A stretch of 47,043 nt of DNA, from the IMG/VR virus record IMGVR_UViG_3300043496_000188, positions 1 to 47,043 of that record; one strand, written 5' to 3'. Below the pieces are notes generated by a model. That model was not told the origin of the DNA. It did not search any database and was given only the letters and a program-made list of their open reading frames with translations. Of the stretch, positions 22,538 to 28,843 are shown piece by piece (position 1 is the stretch's first letter; every line of letters begins with the position of its first letter). Made by a program: the position numbers and the translations under genes. The DNA comes from a virus.

Positions 22538-22878
22538 GCCTGCCTCCGACGCAGTCGGGGCGGCACGTAGGATCCCCCTCGACTGCGTGGGGAAGCGCGG
22601 TGCAGCGACAGGCCCGGGTGGCCGGCCAGCTCGGTAGCCCGGGCGTCGGCCTCCCGGGCCGACAGCCGCTCCTGCTGCATCAGCAGGGTCACCGCGTTGC
22701 CCTTCGCCTGGCAGGCGAGGCAGGCGAAGGAGTCCAGCTCCTCGTTGTACGAGGCGGACGCGTGGTCATCCTCGTGGAAGCAGCACTTCATTGGCCGCCA
22801 CCGGTCGCCGTAGCCAGTCGGCACGTCGGCGCCGTAGTGCTCGAGGATCGCGGCCATGCGGGCGGTGTCCTCACTCAT
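22534..22878 (-). CDS. DnaG-type primase zinc-finger protein (114 aa)
   Basis: CCFHEDDHASASYN followed by FACLACQAKGNAVTLLM is the CHC2 zinc finger of bacterial and phage primases (Cys 32/33, His 35, Cys 53, Cys 56). Its stop overlaps the TOPRIM gene start by 4 bases, so the primase is made as two coupled polypeptides. The last 30 residues are basic. It should recognise template start sites. Confidence 0.85.
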   Translation of the reverse strand: MSEDTARMAAILEHYGADVPTGYGDRWRPMKCCFHEDDHASASYNEELDSFACLACQAKGNAVTLLMQQERLSAREADARATELAGHPGLSLHRASPRSRGGSYVPPRLRRRQA

Positions 22879-23542
22879 GGCCCACCAGCAACTGGCGCCC
22901 GAGGTGTTCGGTGTAGGCCGGCGGGATGGCCTGCGACATCTCTCGGCGGGTCATCCAGTCGATGCCCATCAGCGCGCGCGCCTCGGCGGCGTTGGCGCTG
23001 ACGCCCTTGGCGTTGCTCTTGGTGCCCCCGCCGTGGCCGTACACGCCAAGGATGCGCCTGCCACGACAGGCGCATGGGGGCGCCGTCAGGGGTTCGCTCG
23101 ACGCGAACCGTCGGTGCCGGCGCAACACGTAACCGTCGGTCTCGCAGCCGAACGACGCCCCGCACAGGACGAGCGCGTCAGGCATCGCGGCCCGCTCGAC
23201 GTTCTCGATGATCCAGGGAAGCCCGGAGCGTTCGAGGCGGTCGCGGGTCGCGCTGAGCATCCATGCCGTGCCATGGCCGGTTCGGAACGACCCGAGCGCA
23301 CTGTGGGCGTGGCACGGCGGCGATGCGTGGATCACGTCGAACCCGTCGAGCGGCCACACCATCGCGTCGCCCTGATGGCACACGAACGGGTAGTGCGGCT
23401 GCGGGCTGATGTCGACGCCAACCACCTCGAACCCCGCCTGGTGGTAGCCCATCGCGGCGCCTCCCGCGCCGCAGTACAGGTCCAAGAGCCTCGGACGACA
23501 CGGTGCATGTGACACCGACGGCGAAGAGAGAGCGGCCGTCAC
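22871..23542 (-). CDS. DNA cytosine-5 methyltransferase (223 aa)
   Basis: Motif I DLYCGAGGAAMGYHQAGF (21-38) binds AdoMet, motif IV is SPPC with catalytic Cys-77, motif VI is ENVE (113-116), and an arginine-rich RRHRRF follows near motif VIII. At 223 residues it is shorter than typical m5C enzymes (over 300), with little room for a target-recognition domain. GTG 23542 overlaps the previous stop. No restriction enzyme is adjacent, so it is likely an orphan enzyme protecting phage DNA from host restriction. Target sequence unknown. Confidence 0.85.
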   Translation of the reverse strand: MTAALSSPSVSHAPCRPRLLDLYCGAGGAAMGYHQAGFEVVGVDISPQPHYPFVCHQGDAMVWPLDGFDVIHASPPCHAHSALGSFRTGHGTAWMLSATRDRLERSGLPWIIENVERAAMPDALVLCGASFGCETDGYVLRRHRRFASSEPLTAPPCACRGRRILGVYGHGGGTKSNAKGVSANAAEARALMGIDWMTRREMSQAIPPAYTEHLGRQLLVGHE

Positions 23543-23697
23543 CGCAGCCCCTCGCCCAGCTCGCCCTTGATCACGTCCAGCTGGCTCATCCACACCCGCA
23601 GGTCCGCGTCGCTGGGGTCTATCCGTAGGCTCATCGCGTCCATCAGGTACCACATGGAGTGGTACGCCTTGTCGTAGGCCAGGTCACGAGGACTCAT
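23539..23697 (-). CDS. Small helical protein (52 aa)
   Basis: ATG 23697 to TGA 23539, overlapping both neighbours. Its sequence begins MSPRDLAYDKAYHSMWYLMD, and it is amphipathic throughout. No family recognised. Coupling inside the replication operon supports it. Confidence 0.5.
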   Translation of the reverse strand: MSPRDLAYDKAYHSMWYLMDAMSLRIDPSDADLRVWMSQLDVIKGELGEGLR

Positions 23698-23896
23698 CGG
23701 AGTCCTCCGACATCTCGGGGATCACCAGCGTCACCTTGTAGCCGGTGCCCCGCAGCCGCCAGCGCAGGTCATCCATGAACTCCTCGCGCAGCGTCTCGAT
23801 GTCGTCGGCGACACCGTCCATCGTCATGGTGGCGTGCGCGGTGTAGCTGGAGCCGTTGGCTCTGAACTCGATCACGATCTCAGGCTTGGTCAGCAT
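23684..23896 (-). CDS. Small protein (70 aa)
   Basis: ATG 23896 lies three bases after the helicase stop and is preferred to longer frames that overlap that gene. A beta-alpha-beta pattern (EIVIEFRANGSSYTAHATMT, then a helix and YKVTLVI) suggests a compact single domain with an acidic end. Unknown function. Confidence 0.6.
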   Translation of the reverse strand: MLTKPEIVIEFRANGSSYTAHATMTMDGVADDIETLREEFMDDLRWRLRGTGYKVTLVIPEMSEDSDESS

Positions 23897-23898
23897 GC

Positions 23899-24696
23899 CT
23901 ACCTCTTGTCTCGGGGGTCGGTGAGCGTCATCGACCCGGCGTCGAAGGTGAACTGGATCGCGGTCTTCCCCGACGCGTCGGCTGGGCCCGTCCTGTTCTT
24001 GACGGGGGCGACCCAGAGGGATGCGCCCTCCGGTTGGTACGCGATGGTCAGGACCAGGGCAGGCGTCTGGCTGACTTTCCATTGGATGGCCGAGCGGGGA
24101 GGACAGGGCTCCGACTTCGCGATCGGACTCTCCGAAACATGGTGGAGCACCACAACGCAGGTGTTGTAGTGCCTCGCGAACAGACTCAAGTCCTTCATGA
24201 GGGCGCGCAGCCCGCCGCCCTCGTCCCCATCCCCGGCGCTGACGTCCACCAAGTTGTCGACGATCAGCAGGTGGGGAGCCTCCCCCTTCAGCGTCACGTA
24301 CGCGTCGAGTTCCGCCTCGACGTCCTCCACGGAGGGTGCCGAGTCGAAGGTCCAGCGGATGTGACGGGCCGCCTCCTCGAGCTGCCCGTCACACCAGTCC
24401 GGGTAGTCCCGCAGCCACGTCTCGACCTCGTCCTGATCCTTGCCGTACCGATTGGCGAGGATGCGGATCGCCTGGGTGTGCGCCGTCGAGTCAGCCGACA
24501 TGTAGAGGGTGCTGACTCGACAGCGCAGCGCGAGGACCAGCGCCACCGAGGACTTGCCGGCGCCGGGAACCCCGGCGATCATGCAGACCCCGCCGCGCCG
24601 GAAGTGCACGCCCGCTGCGGCGAGGCTGGGGAAGGGCGACGGCAGCATGAGGCCGCCGCCCTCCCCTCTACGTATTGCCCTGGCGATGGACCTCAT
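23899..24696 (-). CDS. DnaB/RecA-like replicative ATPase (265 aa)
   Basis: Walker A GVPGAGKSS (42-50), Walker B LLIVDN (143-148) and a VVVLHHVSE strand near 182 place it in the RecA-fold DnaB-like helicase group. The usual DnaB N-terminal primase-binding domain is missing, so only the motor domain is present. ATG 24696 is taken; an ATG 48 bases downstream has AGGGGAGGG before it and may be the original start, because an HNH gene ends just upstream. It probably unwinds or loads at the phage fork with the split primase. Confidence 0.8.
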   Translation of the reverse strand: MRSIARAIRRGEGGGLMLPSPFPSLAAAGVHFRRGGVCMIAGVPGAGKSSVALVLALRCRVSTLYMSADSTAHTQAIRILANRYGKDQDEVETWLRDYPDWCDGQLEEAARHIRWTFDSAPSVEDVEAELDAYVTLKGEAPHLLIVDNLVDVSAGDGDEGGGLRALMKDLSLFARHYNTCVVVLHHVSESPIAKSEPCPPRSAIQWKVSQTPALVLTIAYQPEGASLWVAPVKNRTGPADASGKTAIQFTFDAGSMTLTDPRDKR

Positions 24697-24699
24697 TGC

Positions 24700-25113
24700 T
24701 CATGCCGACTTCCAGCTTCGGCCGTGGATGACGTACTGGATCGAAGTCCTGTGGACTCCGAACTCCCTGCCCAGGGCGTGTGCCCCGTCCGTCCTGCTGA
24801 ACGGGACATACCGCCTCCGAATCTCCCTGACGTCCTCGGCAGTAAGGCGGGACAGGTGATGCGTCGCCCCCCTGCGCTGGCGGCCCTTGGTCACCATGTC
24901 CGCCATGTTGTCCGCATGGGTCCCGAGGAACAGGTGCTCAGGGTTCACGCAACGCCGGTTGTCGCAGTGATGGCAGACGAGCAGGCCGTCTGGGATCGGG
25001 CCGAAGCACTCTTCCCAGATGTGCCGGTGCGCTACCCGATTCACTCCCCGAAGGTCGAAGCGGCAGTAGCCGCTTCGATCAGGGACGGAGTGCCATTCGA
25101 TGCAGCCATCCAT
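24700..25113 (-). CDS. HNH homing-type endonuclease (137 aa)
   Basis: An HNH core LVCHHCDNRRCVNPEHLFLG (His 48/49, Cys 50 and 55, His 60) with a following DN is complete. The C-terminal part (LTAEDVREIRRRY ... FGVHRTSIQYVIHG) is a helix-turn-helix for site recognition. It is a free-standing gene between the 170-aa zinc-ribbon gene and the helicase, with weak ribosome signals. A relative lies at 31902. Such genes are selfish elements that cut intron-less or empty alleles. Confidence 0.85.
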   Translation of the reverse strand: MDGCIEWHSVPDRSGYCRFDLRGVNRVAHRHIWEECFGPIPDGLLVCHHCDNRRCVNPEHLFLGTHADNMADMVTKGRQRRGATHHLSRLTAEDVREIRRRYVPFSRTDGAHALGREFGVHRTSIQYVIHGRSWKSA

Positions 25114-25116
25114 GGC

Positions 25117-25629
25117 CTAGGCTGCGTCTTGCCGCCAAGAACACTGCTGGTCACGCGGCAGACTGCATGCCAGGAATGAGCGATAAGGCTTTCCTGTCTT
25201 GCTGATACCTCCGGGGACCACCTTGGCGGGCAGGCCGTGTCCCGAGCACACCGGGCCGGGCTGCTGCCCCTGTTGCGGCACGGACTGAAGGGGCTGGCCG
25301 TACGGCTGCTGCCACTGACTGGGCGCCGCCCCTCCGCTCGCGCCGGGGAACGGCGGCGCTGCAGAAGCAACCGGTGGCGAGACCGGGAGCGAAGGGGCGG
25401 CGGTCTGGGAGAACCCTGGTGGTGCCTGCGGTGCGGCCAGCGGCATGGCGTCGGCGATCGTCCCGCTCGCCGACAGCGCCTGCTCGGTGGCCAGGATCTG
25501 GCCTGCGTTCTCCTGCACCCAGGCCAACTGCCCGAGGATCTCCTGGGAGTGCTCGCCACGGCAGTTGATGAGTGTGCCGCTGGGGGTCTTCACCGAGATT
25601 TGCAGCTTCCACGATGCGTCGTTCGTCAT
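25117..25629 (-). CDS. Zinc-ribbon protein of the replication block (170 aa)
   Basis: ATG 25629 has AAGGGACGAACG upstream. Residues 1-55 form a small mixed domain (WKLQISVKTPSGTLINCRG), followed by a long Pro/Gln/Ala-rich linker (about 60-125). The C-terminal ribbon (CSGHGLPAKVV ... FLACSLPRDQQCSW) has zinc-type Cys and resembles topoisomerase or SSB-type tails. Its place before the helicase suggests a single-strand or template-binding accessory factor. Not an OB-fold by inspection. Function inferred. Confidence 0.55.
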   Translation of the reverse strand: MTNDASWKLQISVKTPSGTLINCRGEHSQEILGQLAWVQENAGQILATEQALSASGTIADAMPLAAPQAPPGFSQTAAPSLPVSPPVASAAPPFPGASGGAAPSQWQQPYGQPLQSVPQQGQQPGPVCSGHGLPAKVVPGGISKTGKPYRSFLACSLPRDQQCSWRQDAA

Positions 25630-25660
25630 TCGTTCGTCCCTTCGATTGGTGTTGATGAGC

Positions 25661-25679
25661 ATGGTGCATGTTGCGTCAG
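25661..25679 (-). promoter_or_regulatory. 19-base recurrent motif upstream of the 25629 gene
   Basis: It matches 27517-27535 at 18 of 19 positions (core ATGGTGCATGTTGC). It lies 32 bases before ATG 25629 and overlaps the last codon of the nuclease gene. Candidate operator or promoter element. Confidence 0.5.
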
Positions 25680-26563
25680 AACGGGGGTAGATCCTTCGCC
25701 GACGTGTGGATGCCGCGCGGCTTCATGATCCGCTTGGCCCGGACCTCCCGGGCCAGCTCGGCCCGGCGCCAGCCCTCGGCGAGGTCCACCTCGAGCAGCC
25801 GGTCACCGGACCCGTCGCGGCTGATCTGGATGATCAGCCCCACGGTCTGGTCGACGTGCTCGAGCAGGCCCAGGTCGCGGGTGCCGTCCGGGTTGTAGTG
25901 CGTGCCCCGGGCGTACGCCGCCATCTGGATGGCGGCAGCACTGACGTTGTTGTGCTGGTGCGGGCTGGTCTTGATGTCCATCACGACCAGCCTCCCATCG
26001 GGCAGCAGGCCGAGGCGGTCATATGACCCGGCGAGCAGCCACTCGTCGTGGACCACGAAGCCCTCGCAGGCCAGCATCTCGATGTCCTTGGTGATCTCCA
26101 CGTACCGGTCGAGGGCTGCCATCAGATCATCGGGGATGGTGCCGTCATCGGGGAACATGTAGGACTCGGCGTCGAACCACTCGGCCAGGCCGTGCAGGGC
26201 GGTGCCCCATCGACTGGCCTCGTTGCCGCCGCCCGCGTCGCGGGCCTCCTCGATCCACGAGGAGTAGTCGCCCAGCTTCCAGTCGCGCTGCCAGCGGGCG
26301 CCTGCCTCCGAGGATTCCCAGACGGGCTGCTCGGCGATGTGCATCAGGTCGGCGAGGATGTGCGGGCGACGGGTCAGGCCGCGCATCAGGATCTGGGACT
26401 TCCACTCCGACAGCCCGCTGCCGTCGTCGAGTGCCTTGGCGAACGTGGAGACGCGGGTGTAGGTGCGGACCTTGCCGTCGGGGCAGAGGATCTTGGGTCG
26501 ACCGAAGTGGTCGCGGGGGATCGGGACGCGCTCGTCGTCGACGTCCTGCGGCTCGGTGGTCAC
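25676..26563 (-). CDS. RecB/Cas4-like PD-(D/E)XK nuclease (295 aa)
   Basis: The RecB-type motifs are in order: GTALH (His-124), GSYDRLG (Asp-182), VVMDIKTS (Asp-196 and Lys-198) and QMAAYA (Gln-213, Tyr-217). These match Cas4/AddB-like exonucleases often carried in phage replication modules. The Cys residues of the Cas4 iron-sulphur cluster are not evident. GTG 26563 overlaps the previous stop as GTGA and is favoured over an in-frame start at 26590. Role: DNA end processing for recombination or host DNA breakdown, inferred. Confidence 0.75.
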   Translation of the reverse strand: MTTEPQDVDDERVPIPRDHFGRPKILCPDGKVRTYTRVSTFAKALDDGSGLSEWKSQILMRGLTRRPHILADLMHIAEQPVWESSEAGARWQRDWKLGDYSSWIEEARDAGGGNEASRWGTALHGLAEWFDAESYMFPDDGTIPDDLMAALDRYVEITKDIEMLACEGFVVHDEWLLAGSYDRLGLLPDGRLVVMDIKTSPHQHNNVSAAAIQMAAYARGTHYNPDGTRDLGLLEHVDQTVGLIIQISRDGSGDRLLEVDLAEGWRRAELAREVRAKRIMKPRGIHTSAKDLPPF

Positions 26564-26784
26564 GCGCTGGCCGGGCGGTGGAACAGCCACGCGTAGAAGC
26601 CGTCGGCCTCCGCGTAGTCCCAGTCGGCGTGGTCGAGGGGGGTCTGTGGCTCCAGGCCGTGGGCCTCGAGGACGGCCAGCCAGTCCTTCTCGGACGGGTC
26701 GATCACCGTCGAGATGAGGATGACGGACTCCTCGTCATCCAGTCCGGACAGCCCGAGCATGTCCCCATGTCTGGTCAGATTCAT
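26560..26784 (-). CDS. Small acidic protein (74 aa)
   Basis: ATG 26784 begins MNLTRHGDMLGLSGLDDEES. The protein is acidic with a central helix and a Trp-rich end. It starts 20 bases from a GGTGCATG-type motif (26804-26820) and may be the first gene of the replication operon after the regulator. No family recognised; an excisionase cannot be excluded. Confidence 0.6.
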   Translation of the reverse strand: MNLTRHGDMLGLSGLDDEESVILISTVIDPSEKDWLAVLEAHGLEPQTPLDHADWDYAEADGFYAWLFHRPASA

Positions 26785-26803
26785 GCCTGACCCCTGTGGT
26801 GTA

Positions 26804-26820
26804 GGTGCATGCGGTGCACC
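26804..26820 (-). promoter_or_regulatory. GGTGCATG motif with GGTGC/GCACC inverted repeat
   Basis: GGTGC and GCACC flank ATGCGGT, 20 bases upstream of ATG 26784. Same core as 13258, 25661, 27517 and 31897. Confidence 0.45.
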
Positions 26821-26868
26821 GTAGCAACGTCACATGCCCTTGACAACCCTGCTGTCTACGCGGCGTGT

Positions 26869-27348
26869 CTACCCGTGGTTGCGGGGTTCCGGCGGGATCG
26901 GCGGCGGGTTCAGCCAGACCCGCCGACGGCGGATCGGGACCTCGCTCGGGTCACCGTCCTCGCGGTCCACGTAGAGGAATCCGCTCGGGCTGTCGGGGTC
27001 GTAGGCCACGACCAGCCCCTCGTCGGCGAGCCGCGCCAGCCATGCGTCGAGGCGCTCGATCTCCGATGGCTTCAGCGATCCGCCCTGGTTGCGCCGGCCC
27101 AGCAGGCGCAGCATCCGGACCGGGTAGGCGCGCAGGTGCTCGGGGCGCACCCGCCAGGGAACCTCGTCGTGGTAGCGCGGCACGTCCCTTACCCCCAGCC
27201 CCTCCCGCATCATCGCAGCGGCGATTCCGCTGCGAGTGACGGTCACTCCTGTCTGCTCGTAGACCCGCTGCACCATCTGCCCCTGGGTCAGCCCTTCGTC
27301 CAGCCAGGCCTCGAGCTGCTGCTTGCCTGGGATCACTCTTGTGGCCAT
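26869..27348 (-). CDS. Helix-turn-helix regulator, candidate immunity repressor (159 aa)
   Basis: ATG 27348 starts MATRVIPG; a 15-codon upstream extension begins with TTG and would overlap the operator-like motif. Residues 19-50 (GLTQGQMVQRVYEQTG ... MMREGLGV) form a HTH and 90-115 a winged-helix-like segment. It sits next to the integrase on the opposite strand, a usual place for a repressor or integration regulator. AGTGACACTGT, 10 bases before the start, is also present in the 16323 palindrome, which suggests autoregulation and control of the 16365 operon. The role is inferred. Confidence 0.65.
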   Translation of the reverse strand: MATRVIPGKQQLEAWLDEGLTQGQMVQRVYEQTGVTVTRSGIAAAMMREGLGVRDVPRYHDEVPWRVRPEHLRAYPVRMLRLLGRRNQGGSLKPSEIERLDAWLARLADEGLVVAYDPDSPSGFLYVDREDGDPSEVPIRRRRVWLNPPPIPPEPRNHG

Positions 27349-27410
27349 GCCACGCACAGTGTCACTACCATGCCGCACTGTCAATAGATCCAACGGGGTG
27401 TTGACAAGTG

Positions 27411-27416
27411 ATCTCT
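27411..27416 (+). promoter_or_regulatory. Isolated -35-like TTGACA before the att region
   Basis: A perfect TTGACA lies 155 bases upstream of the integrase, but no -10 at standard spacing is recognisable. On the minus strand TTGACA at 27384-27379 precedes the regulator gene by 31 bases, also without a clear -10. Confidence 0.3.
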
Positions 27417-27454
27417 AACGCATCAGATTGGACCCTGCATCGTCGCAGGTCGTG

Positions 27455-27482
27455 TCCGGAGGGGGACTTGAACCCCAGCCAA
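27455..27482 (-). other. attP: Putative attP core resembling a tRNA 3' end
   Basis: Read on the minus strand it is GGGGTTCAAGTCCCC, a tRNA T-arm, followed by CTCCGGACAC. A GTTCAAGTCCC T-loop with a GGACAC end resembles actinobacterial tRNA-Leu genes, which do not encode CCA. No 5' half of a tRNA is present. Tyrosine integrases normally recombine at such 3' tRNA halves, and the integrase begins about 90 bases away. Confidence 0.6.
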
Positions 27483-27516
27483 GATCAAGGCTCTCTCCGC
27501 ATGAACCCGCAGGTGT

Positions 27517-27535
27517 ATGGTGCATGTTGCATCAG
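27517..27535 (+). promoter_or_regulatory. 19-base recurrent motif upstream of integrase
   Basis: The core ATGGTGCATGTTGC, 36 bases before ATG 27571, matches 25661-25679 at 18 of 19 positions. It may be an operator, or an integrase arm-type site because it lies beside the att core. Confidence 0.5.
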
Positions 27536-27570
27536 GGACGTAATGAGCATGCAGGGACAGGAGTGACACC

Positions 27571-28593
27571 ATGGCTACATCCATCCATTTGACAGAGGCT
27601 CGCGATCGTTACGTCAGGCACTTGCGGGCCAGAGGGCTAAGCGAACGCACCGTGAAGAACCACAGCCAGGCCGTCGGACAGGCCACCGCCCTGTGGGGAG
27701 ACCTCATGCTGACCTCGATCACAGCCGCGCACATCGACTCGCTGTTCAGCCACTACGGCTGGAAGCCCACCACCCGGAACCTCTACCTCACCTACCTGCA
27801 GGGCTTCTTCGCCTGGGCCAGGGCGCACCGCTGGATGCCGAAGGATGCATGTCCCACCGAGGGGTGGCGCGCGGTGCGCGTTCCGAAGGTGCGGCGTACC
27901 AGGGTCACGCTGCACGAGTTCCCCGCGCTGCTCGACTCGGCGACCCACCCGAGGGACCGGGCCGTGCTCGCCGTGGGGCTGTTCACCTTCATGCGCGGCG
28001 GGGAGATGAGCACCCTGCGCGTCGACGACCTGGACCTCGACGAGAACCTACTCAACATCTACCGGCACAAGACCCAGCAGGCCGACACCCTCCCGGTGAG
28101 CAGCGAGCTGCACGCCGAGATGGTCCGCTGGCTCAACTGGTACCGCGCCGACCAGGGCGCGCTGCGCCCCAACTGGTACCTGCTGCCAGCGAAGAATCCG
28201 AACCACACGTACTACGATCCAGCCACTAGACAGATAGCCGTGGACCTCACCAAGCACGCCTCGCTGCGGCCCACCACCCTGCTGGCGCGGCCGTACTCGG
28301 TGGTCCAGCGGGCGCTCGCGGCCCTCGGCTACGACACCTACCAGGAAGGCCAGCACACGTTGCGGCGCAGCGGCGCAAGGGCGCTGGCCGACACACTGCG
28401 CGAGCAGGGATACGACTCGGCACTCATGCGAGTCGCCTCTATGCTCGGGCACTCGAACAGCAGGATCACCGAGCAGTACATCGGGTGGGACCTCGAGCGG
28501 GAACGGCGCAACGAGGACATCGCCGGCAAGCCGATGTTCCCCACCCTCACCACAGGAACGGTCACCGAGTTGAGGAAGGCATCCAATGGGTAG
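27571..28593 (+). CDS. int: Tyrosine integrase (340 aa)
   Basis: The catalytic set is complete: Arg-142 (MRGGEM), Lys-167, His-262 and Arg-265 (HTLRR), His-294 (LGHS) and Tyr-303 (TEQYIG). An N-terminal core-binding SAM-like domain spans about 8-90. GGACAGGAG lies 7 bases before ATG 27571. It integrates the phage at a host tRNA and makes the phage temperate. It is on the opposite strand from the repressor-like gene. The next small gene overlaps its end by 8 bases. Confidence 0.93.
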   Translation: MATSIHLTEARDRYVRHLRARGLSERTVKNHSQAVGQATALWGDLMLTSITAAHIDSLFSHYGWKPTTRNLYLTYLQGFFAWARAHRWMPKDACPTEGWRAVRVPKVRRTRVTLHEFPALLDSATHPRDRAVLAVGLFTFMRGGEMSTLRVDDLDLDENLLNIYRHKTQQADTLPVSSELHAEMVRWLNWYRADQGALRPNWYLLPAKNPNHTYYDPATRQIAVDLTKHASLRPTTLLARPYSVVQRALAALGYDTYQEGQHTLRRSGARALADTLREQGYDSALMRVASMLGHSNSRITEQYIGWDLERERRNEDIAGKPMFPTLTTGTVTELRKASNG

Positions 28594-28843
28594 CAGGACT
28601 CTGGTCTACTGCGACATGTGCGGCGCGGATCTCGACGGCCCACGCAAGCTGATCGTGTCCCACCCCTCAGTGAAGTCCTGGGAGGTGGACCTGTGCGACG
28701 CCTGCTACGACCAGTACTACTCGTGGCAGGGGCGCCGCGAGGCGACGCCCACCATCAAGACGGCAGGCCGCCCGCAGGTGCGGCTGCACCGCACCGTGCT
28801 GCCGCCGCAGCCCGGCGCTACACCGCAAGCAGCGTCAGGATGA
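28586..28843 (+). CDS. Small zinc-ribbon protein (85 aa)
   Basis: CDMC (residues 9-12) and CDAC (about 37-40) make a typical zinc ribbon. The C-terminal half is basic and Pro/Gln-rich. The start lies inside the integrase end, with GAGGAAGG upstream. Its own end overlaps the convergent tail gene by 26 bases. A directionality factor or antirepressor is possible from position, but there is no motif for it. Confidence 0.6.
   Translation: MGSRTLVYCDMCGADLDGPRKLIVSHPSVKSWEVDLCDACYDQYYSWQGRREATPTIKTAGRPQVRLHRTVLPPQPGATPQAASG

Noticed and set aside
22871-23542. Restriction-modification system
   Set aside because: Only the methyltransferase is recognised; the neighbours are small unknown proteins and primase genes with no restriction nuclease motif.
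25676-26563. Cas4 as part of a CRISPR-Cas locus
   Set aside because: No cas1/cas2 or array nearby; the motifs fit the RecB-like exonucleases common in phage replication modules, and the iron-sulphur Cys set was not seen.
27420-27540. Complete tRNA gene around the att core
   Set aside because: Only a T-arm and 3' acceptor-like end are present. No matching 5' acceptor strand, D-arm or proper anticodon loop could be placed.
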